A DNA stretch of 64,000 nucleotides from an uncultured Chlorobiaceae bacterium (GCA_903994525.1 CAJEXW010000014.1:1-64000); one strand, 5' to 3'; shown: positions 36,476 through 47,340, counted from the first letter of the stretch. Notes: generated by a model not told the origin, from the letters alone. Made by a program: numbers and translations.

Positions 36476-36934
36476 TTATGCTGAAAGCAGTGACTTGACA
36501 ATCTGCTGAACCTTGGTACCATCAGCTTTTCCTTTGAGCGCTTTCATCGCTTCAGCCATCACTTTGCCCATCTCCTTCATGGATGCCGCGCCTGTTGTCG
36601 TGATAATATTTGCTATTATTGCCGTTACCTCCTCGTCAGAGACCGGCGCAGGAAGATACTCCTCAAGCACGCCCAACTCTCTCTTCTCAGTTTCGGCAAG
36701 GTCAGGACGATTTCCTGCGGTGAACTGCTCAGTGGCATCACGCCGTTTTTTGGCGAGACTCACCAGTACCTCCAGCTCCTGCTCTTCTGTCAGTATGGCA
36801 GTGCCGCCAACACGGATGGAGACCTCTTTTTCGAGCAGTGCTGCGCGAATGGAACGGATTGCATTGAGGCGGGTTTTATCACCGCTTTTCATCGAACTTT
36901 TCAGATCCTGATCTATCTTCTCTTTCAGACTCAT
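36476..36934 (-). CDS. yqeY: GatB/YqeY-domain protein
   Basis: A 152-residue helical protein matching YqeY: SLKEKIDQDLKSSMKSGDK at the start, NAIRSIRAAL, EEYLPAPVSDEEV and MGKVMAEAMKALKGKADGTKVQQIVKSLL at the end. The C-terminal half is related to the tail of the amidotransferase subunit GatB and binds tRNA-like structures in some members. Function unproven. It lies directly upstream of serS on the same strand, a plausible tRNA-related pair. Confidence 0.9.
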   Translation of the reverse strand: MSLKEKIDQDLKSSMKSGDKTRLNAIRSIRAALLEKEVSIRVGGTAILTEEQELEVLVSLAKKRRDATEQFTAGNRPDLAETEKRELGVLEEYLPAPVSDEEVTAIIANIITTTGAASMKEMGKVMAEAMKALKGKADGTKVQQIVKSLLSA

Positions 36935-37016
36935 AATGGTGTATGTTCAGCAATTTTATAATGTGAACCATAAAATAAAGGAAAAAAGCGGTTTTCCACA
37001 TGTGAGTGTGGTTTGT

Positions 37017-37748
37017 TCATTCATTGAGATCGCCACTTACTGGTCTTAGAACCAGCTCTTCCACCGAAGTGCGCTGTGGCAGAAGATAGGCGTTGACCAG
37101 AGGTGATGAAATATCTTCAGGTATCATCATGACGGCCTTCATCTCATCAGGAACCTCTCCCCACATTGGGGTATGAACGGCACCTGGCATCACATTGGTA
37201 ATTCTGACATTACAGCTTTTTGCATAGAGTCGGATTGCTTCAAGAAACCCCTTCTGACCAAATTTGGACATCGAGTAGAGAGAAGAGCTTTTAAATGCTG
37301 TTTCGGCAGCAATGGAGGTGATAAAGAAAATGTGGCCCGATCTTTTCTTTTCCATGACAGGGAACACTTTTTGGGTGAGGAAAAAAGTACCCTTCAGGTT
37401 GGTTGCCATGGTGTATTCATAATCCTCCTCAGTCACTTCAGTAAATGGCTTGAACCGGCCGACTCCTGCATTGTTTATCAGGCAATCAATGGCACCATGG
37501 CGTTCAAGTGTGCCGCTGACAAGCTGGTCGATTTGTGACATGTTGGCAATGTCAGCCTGAAAAACCTCTGCCGTTGCGCCGCAGGAGCGACATTGTGTTG
37601 CAACAGTTTCAAGATCGCCCAATGTTCTTGAGACGAGAATCAGGTGCGGCTCAAAGTCGGGTTCTCGTTTTGAGGCTTTTGCAAAATCAATGGCAACGGC
37701 TTTACCAATTCCTTTGCCAGCACCAGTGATGATGATGATATGTTTCAT
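37017..37748 (-). CDS. Sepiapterin reductase-like short-chain dehydrogenase
   Basis: A 243-residue SDR, starting at MKHIIIITG. It has the NADP motif TGAGKGIGKA (7-16) and the catalytic Ser-Tyr-Lys set in FITSIAAETAFKSSSLYSMSK. The whole protein closely follows my memory of Chlorobaculum tepidum sepiapterin reductase, for example HIFFITS and the region YARKCNVRITDVQPGAV-like (here YAKSCNVRITNVMPGAV). That enzyme makes L-threo-tetrahydrobiopterin. The PTPS/QueD-like gene at 38.7-39.1 kb fits as the preceding step. The reading frame runs 25 codons further upstream but the first ATG of the domain is better. Confidence is high for the family, good for function. Confidence 0.85.
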   Translation of the reverse strand: MKHIIIITGAGKGIGKAVAIDFAKASKREPDFEPHLILVSRTLGDLETVATQCRSCGATAEVFQADIANMSQIDQLVSGTLERHGAIDCLINNAGVGRFKPFTEVTEEDYEYTMATNLKGTFFLTQKVFPVMEKKRSGHIFFITSIAAETAFKSSSLYSMSKFGQKGFLEAIRLYAKSCNVRITNVMPGAVHTPMWGEVPDEMKAVMMIPEDISSPLVNAYLLPQRTSVEELVLRPVSGDLNE

Positions 37749-37850
37749 GTCTTTACGGAGTATTCTGATTTCTTTTGTAATGCGCGTGCTCATGCAGCTC
37801 ATGACCTCTTGGTCAAGGTACATGGTTTCAGGGAAAGATCATTATTTTAT

Positions 37851-38519
37851 TTAGAGAAGGCCGCTCTCCCTGAAGCTGAACCACTCTGTCCTTCCGATAA
37901 TGATATGGTCAAGCAGTTCAATCTGTATAAGTGAGCTTGCCTTTTTTAATAGTTCTGTAATCTGTTTGTCGGCATTGCTGGGCTCCACATCACTGGAAGG
38001 GTGGTTATGGACAAGGATAATAGCGTGAGAGCTCTCCCTGATTGCTGCCTTAAAGACTTCGCGAGGGTGAATAAGCGCCGCATTCAGTGTTCCGACGGAG
38101 ACAAGTTCTGTTTTTGTAATCTGGTTTTTAGTGTTCAGGTGCAAGACGAAAAGATGCTCCTTTGTCTCATCAGGGATACGCCCTGCCATGTATTCAAAAA
38201 TATCTTTTGCCGACTGAATCTTCTTTTTGTTGTTTTTACTGTAGTGCAGCCGCTTGTTCAATTCAAAAATAGCGACAATTTGCATTGCTTTTGTTTCTCC
38301 TATTCCCTTGATCTCCTGAAGCTCTCCGATGGTCACATTGACCAGCTTTTCAAGGGTGAAGCGGGCAATGATTTCGTTGCAGGTATCAACAATGTTAAGT
38401 TTTCGTGAGCCTATACGCAAAATAATAGCCAGCAGTTCAGCGGGGCTGAGCGAGGCGGGTCCGCTGTTGAGAAATCGTTCCCGCGGCCTGTTTTCAGGGT
38501 CAAAGTCATGGAGTCGCAT
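37851..38519 (-). CDS. radC: RadC-like JAB/MPN-domain protein
   Basis: A 222-residue protein with an N-terminal helix-hairpin-helix-like region ([27 protein letters not shown]) and a C-terminal JAB/MPN domain with [14 protein letters not shown], the H-x-H...D zinc motif, plus Glu in the preceding strand. Members are named RadC historically, although the DNA-repair role is disputed and the biochemical function is unknown. It lies between the two pterin genes on the same strand, but the link is probably positional only. Confidence 0.9.
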   Translation of the reverse strand: MRLHDFDPENRPRERFLNSGPASLSPAELLAIILRIGSRKLNIVDTCNEIIARFTLEKLVNVTIGELQEIKGIGETKAMQIVAIFELNKRLHYSKNNKKKIQSAKDIFEYMAGRIPDETKEHLFVLHLNTKNQITKTELVSVGTLNAALIHPREVFKAAIRESSHAIILVHNHPSSDVEPSNADKQITELLKKASSLIQIELLDHIIIGRTEWFSFRESGLL

Positions 38520-38665
38520 CTCTTCAGTATTTAGTTGATTGGGATAATCAAAACAAAATAGAAGAATATGTGTAATTAGTGTGTATTTATAGAAAATAAA
38601 AACAAGAGCTTTAACGACAAGGAAATGAACATATTTTTGCAGGCAGGGATTCCATGATGCAGAAT

Positions 38666-39094
38666 TTATTCGCTTTGGCAGTCAGCCCAGCAATTTGGCG
38701 TTTCGTACCAGCGGAGTCTTTTCAGATTTATCCCCGGGGGAAGGTGGTGAGAGATCTGCTTAAATGCCCATCTGGCAAGGCATTCAGCCGTCGGGGGCTC
38801 ATCGGTTATGAGTACCCGAGAGTTGCGTTTTGTGATAAAGGCAAGATCTTCAGTATCATCTTTCCAGACAGCAAACCCATGGTCAAGCTTCTTGTGGATA
38901 TGCTCAATCATAATCTCTTTCAGAAATTTGAAATCCATCACCATTCCCTGTTCGTGGTCACCAATGCGCTCGATGACATCACCATCGACAGTCGCAACAA
39001 TGATTCCACGGTGGCCGTGCAGTTGATTACAGAATGAAAAGCTGTTTGGAAGGGTATGACCGTAATCGATCTCTATTTTCCGCGAAATGCGCAT
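38666..39094 (-). CDS. 6-pyruvoyl-tetrahydropterin synthase/QueD family protein
   Basis: A 142-residue protein, starting at [10 protein letters not shown]. Zinc ligands are the first His in DYGHTLPN and the pair in CNQLHGHRG; the Cys four residues before HGH (C-x3-HGH) is the catalytic one and is spaced as in QueD. Later marks are [24 protein letters not shown] and the Glu in YETPNCW. The family makes either 6-pyruvoyl- or 6-carboxy-tetrahydropterin. The nearby sepiapterin reductase-like gene favours a biopterin route; the C-x3-HGH spacing favours QueD, and queA also occurs in the window. I cannot decide between them. Frames upstream of the chosen ATG would add 21 unsupported residues. Confidence 0.82.
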   Translation of the reverse strand: MRISRKIEIDYGHTLPNSFSFCNQLHGHRGIIVATVDGDVIERIGDHEQGMVMDFKFLKEIMIEHIHKKLDHGFAVWKDDTEDLAFITKRNSRVLITDEPPTAECLARWAFKQISHHLPPGINLKRLRWYETPNCWADCQSE

Positions 39095-39340
39095 TGATCT
39101 GAAAAAATTGTTGGTTGCCTCTTTCCTTGTCGGATGTGGTAAGCCAAGTGTAAGCAAAAAAATATGGTTTTGCGAATTTCTTAACCCCTTTTCACATCCT
39201 CACTGTCCTTGATCTTTTGTAAAAGGCGGCGCTTAGGGTTTAAACAATTTTGCATTCACTGTTCAGCTCTTTTAGTCTTCAGGTTTCTGTACATTGACGG
39301 TGGTGTTTACCTGAGTTTATCTCTCAAAACAAGAGTTACC

Positions 39341-40486
39341 ATGCGAGCAATGAAAATCGGCATATCCTGTCACCACACTTATGGTGGAAGCGGAGCGATT
39401 GCAACTGAGTTGGGGAAAGCACTTGCAGCCAAAGGACATAGCATCCATTTCTTTAGTCAGGCAGCTCCATTTCGACTTGGTGCTTTTGCCCGTAACATCT
39501 CCTATCACGAGGTGGAAGTTATGCATTATCCACTCTTTGACGCACCTTTTTACACTCTTGCCCTGGCTTCAAAAATTGCTGAGGTGGCTTATTATGAAAA
39601 GCTGGATGTGGTCCACGCTCACTATGCAATTCCTCATGCCCTGAGCGCAATGCTTGCTCGTCAGATGCTGGAAGACAAGTGTGCTGAATCAAAGTGCTTC
39701 AAGCTTGCGACCACGCTGCATGGCACTGATATTACGGTGGTCGGCGCTGACCGCGGAATGCAGGATGTTGTACGGCTTGCCATCAATAAATCCGATGGTG
39801 TGACAACGGTTTCGGACTATCTGAAGGATGAGACGATCAGGATGTTCGATCCCAAAAAGGAGATAACGGTGATCCCGAATTTTGTGGATACCTCCCTTTT
39901 CTGCCGTTCGCCCAAACAAGAGATTCGGGAGCAGCTTGGTATCGGGAATGAAAAAGTCATCATTCATATCTCCAATTTCAGACCAGTAAAATGTATTGGC
40001 GATATTATCCGGATTTTCCATGCAGTGAGCAAGCAAAGTGATGCTCTGCTTTTGCTGGTTGGCGATGGTCCAGAGAGGAGTGTGGCCGAGACTCTCGTGC
40101 GACAGTTCGGAATTATGGATCGGGTAAGGTTTCTTGGCAAGCTTGTTGATATTGTGCCCCTGCTCTCTATTGCCGATCTGATGCTTATGCCAAGCAATGC
40201 CGAGTCATTTGGACTCGCAGCGCTTGAGGCGATGGCTTGCGGTGTGCCGGTTGTAGCCACGATGGCGGGCGGCTTTCCCGAATTTATTGTGTCCGGTCGT
40301 CATGGCTATCTGCTTTCTCCCGGAGATATTGAGGGGATGACTGAGAAGTCGCTCCTTCTGCTTTCAGACAATACTCACTGGCTTGACTCTTCTGCAGCAT
40401 GCGTCCGGCAAGCAAAGCGATACGAGACCACTTTGCTTGTTGAACAGTATGAGGGGTATTACAGAAGGCTGCTGGAAGAGGTGTAG
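39341..40486 (+). CDS. bshA: N-acetyl-alpha-D-glucosaminyl L-malate synthase
   Basis: BshA joins UDP-GlcNAc to L-malate, the first step of bacillithiol; Chlorobaculum uses this pathway to make N-methyl-bacillithiol. The 381-residue GT-B enzyme starts at MRAMKIGISC (or MKIGISC, three codons later) and matches BshA closely: YGGSGAIATELGKALA, ISYHEVEVMHYPLF, VHAHYAIPHALSAM, LHGTDITVVGAD, IPNFVDTSLF and the E-x7-E donor motif PSNAESFGLAALEAMACG near 280-297. An open frame runs 44 codons further upstream but carries no family likeness. bshB and bshC are not in the window. It stands alone between the pterin genes and mreB. Confidence 0.9.
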   Translation: MRAMKIGISCHHTYGGSGAIATELGKALAAKGHSIHFFSQAAPFRLGAFARNISYHEVEVMHYPLFDAPFYTLALASKIAEVAYYEKLDVVHAHYAIPHALSAMLARQMLEDKCAESKCFKLATTLHGTDITVVGADRGMQDVVRLAINKSDGVTTVSDYLKDETIRMFDPKKEITVIPNFVDTSLFCRSPKQEIREQLGIGNEKVIIHISNFRPVKCIGDIIRIFHAVSKQSDALLLLVGDGPERSVAETLVRQFGIMDRVRFLGKLVDIVPLLSIADLMLMPSNAESFGLAALEAMACGVPVVATMAGGFPEFIVSGRHGYLLSPGDIEGMTEKSLLLLSDNTHWLDSSAACVRQAKRYETTLLVEQYEGYYRRLLEEV

Positions 40487-40510
40487 CGTGTTTATTCCCC
40501 CAGCTTCTGT

Positions 40511-41566
40511 TTAGTACTGTTTGCTTGTAAGCAGTACTCCCCGGTATTTTTCAAGGTTTTCAAGCACCTCGCCCGTCCCTCTGGCAACAGCAGTAAGAGG
40601 ATCTTCGCTGATATGCACAGCAAGCTTTGTCTCCACGTTGATTTTTTTGTCAAGCCCCTTGATCAACGCTCCTCCGCCTGCAAGAAAAAGGCCGCGATCA
40701 AAAATATCAGCAGAGAGTTCCGGCTTGGTCACTTCGAGGCTTTTTTTGATTGAGGTGATGATTTGGCTTATTGGAGTGGCGATAGCCTCTCTGATGGTGG
40801 CAGAATTGACCTCCTGCTCTTCGGGAAGTGCAGTGACCAGGTTTCGGCCTCTTACCATCATGGTCAACTCTTTGTCCAGTTTGTATGCTGAGGCAATTTT
40901 TATCTTGACATCTTCTGCGGTTCGTTCACCAATAGCAAGGTTGTAGGCTTTGCGGAAGTGACGCACAATCTCATCGGTAATATCGGTGCCAGCCACCCGA
41001 AGAGATTCACCGGAAGCAATACCACCAAGGGAGATAACGGCAATTTCAGTTGTACCACCTCCGATATCAACAATCATGTTACCCATTGGCTCCTTGACAT
41101 CAAGACCAATACCAATGGCAGCAGCCATTGGTTCAGTAATCAGATAGACCTCTCTGGCACCGACATGCTCTGCCGAATCACGCACAGCCCTTTTTTCTAC
41201 TTCGGTAATACCTGACGGTATTCCGATAACCATACGCCGGATCCCAAACGAAAACTTGGTTTTGGTTTTATTGATGAGCCCCTTGATCAGCTCTTCAGTC
41301 GCCTCATAGTCAGCAATGACACCATTGGCCAAAGGGCGGATGGTGACAATACCGGGATGGGTCTTTTCATGCATGAGAAGCGCTTCGTGACCAATAGCTA
41401 CAATTTTACCTGTATTGCGTTCGCGGGCAACAATGGATGGTTCATTTAAAACCACACCCTTACCCCGGATAAAAATCAATGTATTTGCTGTTCCCAGATC
41501 AATGGCAATATCCCTGAACAGATTACTGAAAAAGCTCATGTTATCATGGTTCTGTGTGTCTGTCAT
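40511..41566 (-). CDS. mreB: Rod-shape actin homologue MreB
   Basis: MreB polymerises under the inner membrane and guides peptidoglycan synthesis. The 351-residue protein has the actin ATPase motifs: AIDLGTANTLIFIRGKG (phosphate 1), MIVDIGGGTTEIAVIS (phosphate 2), and LFLAGGGALIKGLD (adenosine). A short amphipathic N-terminus precedes (MSFFSNLFRD). An alternative start 9 codons later is possible. The mreC, mreD and mrdA genes are 18 kb away in their own operon, so the shape genes are split here. 238 bases separate it from hisD; a T-rich stretch lies there with a weak GGGC/GCCC stem. Confidence 0.95.
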   Translation of the reverse strand: MTDTQNHDNMSFFSNLFRDIAIDLGTANTLIFIRGKGVVLNEPSIVARERNTGKIVAIGHEALLMHEKTHPGIVTIRPLANGVIADYEATEELIKGLINKTKTKFSFGIRRMVIGIPSGITEVEKRAVRDSAEHVGAREVYLITEPMAAAIGIGLDVKEPMGNMIVDIGGGTTEIAVISLGGIASGESLRVAGTDITDEIVRHFRKAYNLAIGERTAEDVKIKIASAYKLDKELTMMVRGRNLVTALPEEQEVNSATIREAIATPISQIITSIKKSLEVTKPELSADIFDRGLFLAGGGALIKGLDKKINVETKLAVHISEDPLTAVARGTGEVLENLEKYRGVLLTSKQY

Positions 41567-41804
41567 AGTGGCTTGGAATGAAGCTGATTCAAGCTATATT
41601 CCAAGGTTTCAACTAAACCCTTAAGGTAGTTAATGGAACTTTTTTTTCAAATGAAAAGAGGGCCTCGCAAGCCCCTTTTTTCCCTTTTTTTCCCTTTTTT
41701 TCGTTTTGCAATGTCACGGCGTTGATTTTCAAGAAAAATGAGCACTGAATTAACAATGTCAAGAAGAGAATTTTCGACGTTTGATAACTAAAAATCCATA
41801 AGAA

Positions 41805-43088
41805 GTGTTGCGTCTATACCGTTATCCTGAAGAGTCTTCAGCCTTGCATGAACAGTTACACCGCACTCTTGCAAATGAAGCGTCAGTACAGTTGGCAGTC
41901 GATGAAATTTTGCACCAGGTGCGCCAGCGGGGGGATAGTGCGGTGCTTGATTATACCGAAAAGTTTCAGGGCATCCGGTTGTCAGCCTTGCGAGTTCCCT
42001 CCGATGCCATTCATGAGGCACGAAGAGCGGCTGATCCCGGTTTTGTTGCATTGCTCGAAGAGGCTTACGCCAATATTGTTCTGTTTCATCAGCATGAGGT
42101 GGAGAGAAGCTTTTTTTATGAATCCGACGGGGGGGTTCTTCTTGGTCAGCGGGTAACTCCAATGGAAAAGGCGTTGCTTTATGTGCCCGGAGGAAAAGCA
42201 TCGTATCCTTCATCCCTCCTCATGAATGCCGCTCCGGCAAATGTTGCGGGGGTTAAAGATATTGTTGTGACAACCCCCTGCGATGCTTTTGGTGAGGTGA
42301 ACGCCAATATCCTCGTGGCGGCTTCAGTTGCCGGTATCAATTCTGTCTATAAACTTGGGGGAGCCCACGCCATAGCAGCTTTTGCCTATGGAACAGAGAC
42401 TCTTGCAAAGGTTGATATTATTACCGGTCCTGGCAATAAATATGTAGCATGTGCCAAAAAACAGGTTTTTGGTACGGTCGCAATAGACAGTATTGCAGGG
42501 CCTTCGGAGGTGGTTATCATTGCCGATATGTCGGCTGACCCTGAATTTATTACCCTTGATATGTTTGCACAGTCAGAGCATGATCCTGATGCCTCAGCGG
42601 TATTGATTACCACTTCTGCTGTTCTTGCTGCCGCAGTGCAGCAGCGCGTCAGGGAGCGTCTTCCCCAAATGCATCGCCAGGAGATTATTGCATCTTCGCT
42701 TCTGTGTAATGGTGCCATTGTCGTGGTTGAATCGATTGAAGAGGCCTGCCGTGTCTCTGATATACTTGCACCAGAGCATCTGGAGTTGCATGTTGAGCAT
42801 CCATGGGAGATTCTGCCACTTCTTCATCATGCCGGAGCGATTTTTATGGGCAGCTACTCCTGCGAAACGGTTGGTGATTACTATGCAGGTCCAAATCATA
42901 CACTGCCGACCAGCGGGACTGCACGTTTTTTTTCACCTCTGTCTGTTCGGGATTTTGTCAAGCATACCTCAATTATCTCCTATTCAAAACAGCAACTCCA
43001 GATGTGTGGAGAAAAGATTGCCGCTTTTGCTGACCATGAAGGGCTGCACGCACACGCCGAGGCGGTGAGGGCAAGGTTGAGAGTATGA
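41805..43088 (+). CDS. hisD: Histidinol dehydrogenase
   Basis: HisD oxidises L-histidinol to L-histidine in two NAD-dependent steps. The 427-residue chain starts with GTG (GTGTTGCGT) and shows [51 protein letters not shown] and [10 protein letters not shown]; catalytic Glu/His pairs are in SEHDPDA and APEHLELH, and zinc ligands in [26 protein letters not shown]. All expected residues appear. It overlaps queA by 4 bases (ATGA). Other his genes are elsewhere. Confidence 0.96.
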   Translation: MLRLYRYPEESSALHEQLHRTLANEASVQLAVDEILHQVRQRGDSAVLDYTEKFQGIRLSALRVPSDAIHEARRAADPGFVALLEEAYANIVLFHQHEVERSFFYESDGGVLLGQRVTPMEKALLYVPGGKASYPSSLLMNAAPANVAGVKDIVVTTPCDAFGEVNANILVAASVAGINSVYKLGGAHAIAAFAYGTETLAKVDIITGPGNKYVACAKKQVFGTVAIDSIAGPSEVVIIADMSADPEFITLDMFAQSEHDPDASAVLITTSAVLAAAVQQRVRERLPQMHRQEIIASSLLCNGAIVVVESIEEACRVSDILAPEHLELHVEHPWEILPLLHHAGAIFMGSYSCETVGDYYAGPNHTLPTSGTARFFSPLSVRDFVKHTSIISYSKQQLQMCGEKIAAFADHEGLHAHAEAVRARLRV

Positions 43089-44122
43089 TGAGAGTTGATG
43101 ATTTTGATTACGTGCTGCCTGAAAAGCAGATTGCCAAATATCCCCCTGTCGAGCGAGGAGATACTCGTCTTATGTTGCTTGATCGTCATACAGGGGCACT
43201 GGAACATTCGCGCTATTCTTTTCTTGACACATTTCTTCGGGAAGGAGATTTACTCGTATTAAATGATACCAGGGTGGTTCGGGCAAGGTTGTTTGCGGCA
43301 AAGCCAACAGGTGCAAAGATTGAGTTGATGCTTCTTGAAAAACATGAAGATGATCAGAATCTGGTGCTTTATCGAGGAAGAGTGAAAAAAGGGGAGAGGC
43401 TTGAGGTTTATGGCCATACCCTGTTGGTTACCGCTCTTGTTGATCAGGGAATAGCCCGCATTGAGTTGGTTGGAGGTGGTGATGTCTCCGGTTTCTTTAA
43501 CAATTTTGGTGGTGTGCCCATACCACCCTATCTTAAAAGGAGCGCTGAAGAGGTTGACCGGGATCGATATCAGACTGTTTTTGCCGCTTTTCCCGGTTCA
43601 GTTGCAGCGCCTACAGCCTCCCTCAACATGACGCAAGAGCTGCTGCACAAGCTTCGCCGTGAAGGCGTTGATGTCGCAACGTTGACTCTCCATGTCGGTC
43701 TTGGTACCTTTCTTCCTATCAGAGTTGAGTTGTTTGAAGAGCATCACATGCATCGTGAATTTTATTCGATACCAGCCGAAAGTGTTGAAAAAATCAGACG
43801 GGTGAAGCGAAGAGGAGGACGGGTTGTGGCAGTCGGTACAACGGTTACCAGGGCACTTGAACATGGAGCGGAAGCGCTTGCACGTTTTTCCGGAGTTTCT
43901 GCCCTCACAGGTGAAGCTGACATTTTTATTTATCCCGGCTATCGATTTCGCAGTGTTGATGCTCTTTTGACAAACTTTCATGCACCTCGATCGACGGTAT
44001 TGATGCTTACGGCTGCATTTGCGGGAGCTGGCCATCTGCGGCAAGCGTACGCGACAGCTCTTGAAAAAGACTATGCTTTTCTCAGTTATGGAGACAGCAT
44101 GTTTATTTCCGGGAATTATTAA
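43085..44122 (+). CDS. queA: tRNA S-adenosylmethionine ribosyltransferase-isomerase
   Basis: QueA transfers and isomerises the ribosyl part of SAM onto preQ1-tRNA to make epoxyqueuosine in queuosine biosynthesis. The 345-residue protein opens [26 protein letters not shown], then [47 protein letters not shown] and [11 protein letters not shown], with [10 protein letters not shown] and [19 protein letters not shown] toward the end; all are family marks. It is coupled to hisD by a 4-base overlap. The QueD-like protein at 38.7 kb may belong to the same modification route. Confidence 0.96.
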   Translation: MMRVDDFDYVLPEKQIAKYPPVERGDTRLMLLDRHTGALEHSRYSFLDTFLREGDLLVLNDTRVVRARLFAAKPTGAKIELMLLEKHEDDQNLVLYRGRVKKGERLEVYGHTLLVTALVDQGIARIELVGGGDVSGFFNNFGGVPIPPYLKRSAEEVDRDRYQTVFAAFPGSVAAPTASLNMTQELLHKLRREGVDVATLTLHVGLGTFLPIRVELFEEHHMHREFYSIPAESVEKIRRVKRRGGRVVAVGTTVTRALEHGAEALARFSGVSALTGEADIFIYPGYRFRSVDALLTNFHAPRSTVLMLTAAFAGAGHLRQAYATALEKDYAFLSYGDSMFISGNY

Positions 44123-44346
44123 AATTCAGTAACTCTCTCGTGAGAGCGCCTCTCCTTTAATAGTAAAGTTATTTCTTTTTGCTCCCTTAATAAGTAAGGT
44201 TTTTTTCTTCATGAGGTAGGTGGGATTCTTGCTTTTAAAAAAGATGTGTGCTATTTTTTGGGGCTTACTTCTTCTCCTGTCTCAGGAGTATGCAGATTTT
44301 GCCCGCTTTCTTTTAAAGTTACATTTGTTTCAACCACACATAACCT

Positions 44347-46932
44347 ATGGAGATTGACCTTATGAGTCTTGTTGTCCAATATCGCGCCCATACCGAAGAA
44401 CGTGCTAAACTCAGCATACCACCGTTACCGTTAACAGCTGAACAGGCTCGTTCACTTGTCGATTTGCTTCAGCAGAGTGTTGTCGAAGAGAAGGAGTATC
44501 TGCTTGAGTTGTTTTGCAATCATATCAGCCCGGGGGTTGATGATGCCGCGTTTGAAAAAGCTGCGTTTCTTGATGGTATTCTTAAAGGGGAACTCTCCTG
44601 TAGTGTGATCAGTAATGCTGATGCTGTCAAAATTCTGGGTACCATGCTTGGAGGTTATAATGTCAAGCCTCTTGTTGATGCCCTCAGCCATAATGAGCCT
44701 GCAATATGCAGTGAAGCTGCTGCAATGTTGAAGAAAACCCTGCTGGTTTACGATCTCTTTGATGCGGTGGTTGATCTGGCAAAAACAAATAAATATGCCG
44801 AGGAGGTACTCAAATCATGGGCTGAAGCAGAGTGGTTTACCTCCAAGCCACTTCTTCCCGAAAAGATGACCCTCACCGTCTTCAAAGTGCCAGGTGAAAC
44901 CAATACAGACGATCTTTCACCGGCAAGTGAAGCTTTTACCCGCAGTGATATTCCTCTTCATGCACGTTGTATGCTTGGTACCAAAATCAGTGATCCGATT
45001 GGTACTATTGCTGAGCTAAAGAAGAAAGGTTATCCGCTTGCCTATGTTGGTGATGTTGTTGGCACAGGATCAAGCCGGAAATCTGGTATCAACTCGGTTC
45101 AGTGGCATATTGGTAATGACATTCCTGCTGTTCCAAACAAACGTACGGCAGGTGTGGTGATTGGCAGTATTATTGCCCCTATTTTTTTTAATACCGCAGA
45201 GGATTCCGGTGCTTTGCCGATTCAGGCCGATGTGTCAGCTCTTGAGATGGGCGATGTTATTGAGGTTGATCTTGCCAATGGTACTCTTGCAAAGAGTGGT
45301 GAGGTTGTTGCCAGTTTTACTCTTTCGCCAAATACGATTGAGGATGAGGTTCGTGCCGGTGGACGTATTGCGCTCATTATTGGCAGAACCCTTACCCGTA
45401 AAGCCCGTGTCGCCCTTGGTCTTGGTGAGGATACTTTCTTTGTTCGTCCTGAACAACCTGCCGATACCGGTAAAGGTTATACCCTTGCGCAAAAAATGGT
45501 TGGCAAGGCGTGTGGTCTTCCTGGGGTTCGTCCCGGCATGTATGTTGAACCTGAAACTCTGACGGTTGGTTCTCAGGATACCACAGGTGCCATGACTCGT
45601 GATGAGGTCAAGGAATTTGCGGCATTAAGCTTCAGTGCAGATCTGCTGATGCAGAGTTTCTGTCATACTTCAGCTTATCCAAAGCCTTCTGATATCAAAC
45701 TGCACCGTAGCCTTCCCTACTTTATCATGAGCAGGGGTGGTGTTGCTCTGAAACCGGGTGATGGTGTTATTCATACCTGGCTTAATCGGATGGTGCTCCC
45801 TGATACTGTTGGTACCGGGGGTGACTCTCATACCCGTTTTCCCATTGGAGTCTCATTTCCTGCAGGATCCGGACTTGTCGCTTTTGCCGGTGTTACGGGA
45901 GCCATGCCACTCAATGTCCCTGAATCGGTGCTTGTACGCTTTACCGGTACCTTGCAAAAGGGTATTACACTGCGTGATCTGGTCAATGCAATTCCTTATG
46001 TTGCGATCAAGAGGGGGTCGTTGACAGTAGACAAGAAAGGGAAGAAAAATATTTTTGCCGGTCGGATACTTGAAATCGAAGGGTTGCCGGATCTCAAGGT
46101 TGAGCAGGCTTTTGAGTTGAGTGATGCGTCTGCCGAACGCAGTGCAGCGGCTTGTACCGTACGACTTGACAAGGAGCCTGTTATTGAGTATCTCTCTTCA
46201 AATGTCCAGCTTCTTGAACAGCTTCTTGAGGAGGGTTATGGCAATGCTGAAACCATCTCACGTCGTATTGGAAAGATGAAAGAGTGGCTTGCAAATCCAG
46301 TACTGCTTGAGCCCGATGCAGACGCAGAGTATGCCGAGGTAGTTGAGATTGACATGAGCAGTATCACCGAGCCAATTCTTGCCTGTCCGAATGATCCTGA
46401 TGATGTCAAGACGCTCAGTGAGATTCTTGCTGATGAGAAGGCACCGAAGCAGATTGACGAGGTCTTTGTTGGTAGTTGCATGACCAATATTGGTCACTTC
46501 CGGGCTCTGGGAGAAATTTTACGAGACAGAGGGGCTGTGCCGACCAAGCTTTGGATTGTTCCCCCTACAAAGATGGATATGAAAAAGCTGATTGAGGAGG
46601 GCTATTACTCTGTTTTTGGCGCTTCTGGAGCCCGCATTGAGCAGCCAGGTTGCTCGCTCTGCATGGGTAACCAGGCACGAGTTGCAGATAACGCTGTGGT
46701 CTTTTCGACCAGTACGAGAAACTTCGATAACCGCATGGGCAATGGAGCACAGGTTTATCTGGGTTCTGCTGAGCTTGCAGCGGTATGCGCCCTCCTTGGT
46801 CATCTTCCGAATCGCGATGAGTACATGGAGATCGTTCAACGGCATCTGTCAGGTGATAAAGAAGAGAATATTTATCAATACCTTAACTTCCATGAGCTTG
46901 AAAAAGCAGAATTAGAGTTGCTTGTTGAATAA
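44347..46932 (+). CDS. acnB: Aconitate hydratase B
   Basis: AcnB interconverts citrate and isocitrate; in green sulfur bacteria it works in the reductive TCA cycle for CO2 fixation. The 861-residue chain has the AcnB layout: helical HEAT-like domain first ([30 protein letters not shown]), the swivel domain ([21 protein letters not shown]), and the catalytic part. The [4Fe-4S] cysteines are in [12 protein letters not shown] and [12 protein letters not shown]; active-site segments [15 protein letters not shown] and [13 protein letters not shown] are present. Normal length, single gene, with a 225-base upstream gap holding no gene. Confidence 0.96.
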   Translation: MEIDLMSLVVQYRAHTEERAKLSIPPLPLTAEQARSLVDLLQQSVVEEKEYLLELFCNHISPGVDDAAFEKAAFLDGILKGELSCSVISNADAVKILGTMLGGYNVKPLVDALSHNEPAICSEAAAMLKKTLLVYDLFDAVVDLAKTNKYAEEVLKSWAEAEWFTSKPLLPEKMTLTVFKVPGETNTDDLSPASEAFTRSDIPLHARCMLGTKISDPIGTIAELKKKGYPLAYVGDVVGTGSSRKSGINSVQWHIGNDIPAVPNKRTAGVVIGSIIAPIFFNTAEDSGALPIQADVSALEMGDVIEVDLANGTLAKSGEVVASFTLSPNTIEDEVRAGGRIALIIGRTLTRKARVALGLGEDTFFVRPEQPADTGKGYTLAQKMVGKACGLPGVRPGMYVEPETLTVGSQDTTGAMTRDEVKEFAALSFSADLLMQSFCHTSAYPKPSDIKLHRSLPYFIMSRGGVALKPGDGVIHTWLNRMVLPDTVGTGGDSHTRFPIGVSFPAGSGLVAFAGVTGAMPLNVPESVLVRFTGTLQKGITLRDLVNAIPYVAIKRGSLTVDKKGKKNIFAGRILEIEGLPDLKVEQAFELSDASAERSAAACTVRLDKEPVIEYLSSNVQLLEQLLEEGYGNAETISRRIGKMKEWLANPVLLEPDADAEYAEVVEIDMSSITEPILACPNDPDDVKTLSEILADEKAPKQIDEVFVGSCMTNIGHFRALGEILRDRGAVPTKLWIVPPTKMDMKKLIEEGYYSVFGASGARIEQPGCSLCMGNQARVADNAVVFSTSTRNFDNRMGNGAQVYLGSAELAAVCALLGHLPNRDEYMEIVQRHLSGDKEENIYQYLNFHELEKAELELLVE

Positions 46933-47074
46933 AAAAATCATTTATTAAGGCGGGATGTGGAAAATTGTATGCAGATCCCACCTTACAGTAGGCTTTTGGA
47001 AAGTCGCTGTTTTTTTTTATTATTCGGTAGCTGATGAAGCTGTCAATTATTAAACAACAAAAATAAACATAGCA

Positions 47075-47281
47075 ATGAAAAAGTTTTTTGTATTTCTCTT
47101 TCTTGTAAGCTCAGTCTCATTTGTTGGCTGCGCAAAAAAAACTGAAGCTCCTGCTGAAGCTCCTGTAGAGGCACCAGCAGCAGCACCAGCAGCACCAGCA
47201 GCACCTGCGGCAGAGGCACCAGCAGCACCAGCAGCACCTGCGGCAGAGGCACCAGCAGCAGCACCTGCAGCCGGAAAATAA
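47075..47281 (+). CDS. Small Ala/Pro-repeat lipoprotein
   Basis: A 68-residue secreted lipoprotein. The signal (MKKFFVFLFLVSSVSFVGC) ends at a lipobox-like FVGC, so the mature protein would be lipid-anchored from Cys19. The mature part is a low-complexity run of EAPAAPAAPAA units. Such extended Pro/Ala tails act as flexible linkers. No partner or function is known. The gene is preceded by a 140-base gap and followed by a strong terminator, so it is a single-gene unit. Codon slippage could change repeat number. Confidence 0.7.
   Translation: MKKFFVFLFLVSSVSFVGCAKKTEAPAEAPVEAPAAAPAAPAAPAAEAPAAPAAPAAEAPAAAPAAGK
47168..47270 (+). repeat. Minisatellite-like tandem repeat of about 33-45 bases
   Basis: Three copies of a GAGGCACC(AGCAGC)n...GCACCTGCGGCA unit, with internal AGCAGCACC trinucleotide-type repeats, encode the Ala/Pro-rich part of the lipoprotein. 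Units differ only in the number of AGC/ACC steps and keep the reading frame. Confidence 0.8.
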
Positions 47282-47306
47282 GTTCTCGGATTTCCGATAT
47301 CTTATC

Positions 47307-47340
47307 AAAAAGAGACAGGACGAAAGTTCTGTCTCTTTTT
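47307..47340 (+). terminator. Strong rho-independent terminator after the lipoprotein gene
   Basis: A perfect 12-bp stem AAAAAGAGACAG/CTGTCTCTTTTT with a 10-base loop, ending in a T-run, 25 bases after the stop. It is A-T tailed on both sides. Confidence 0.9.
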
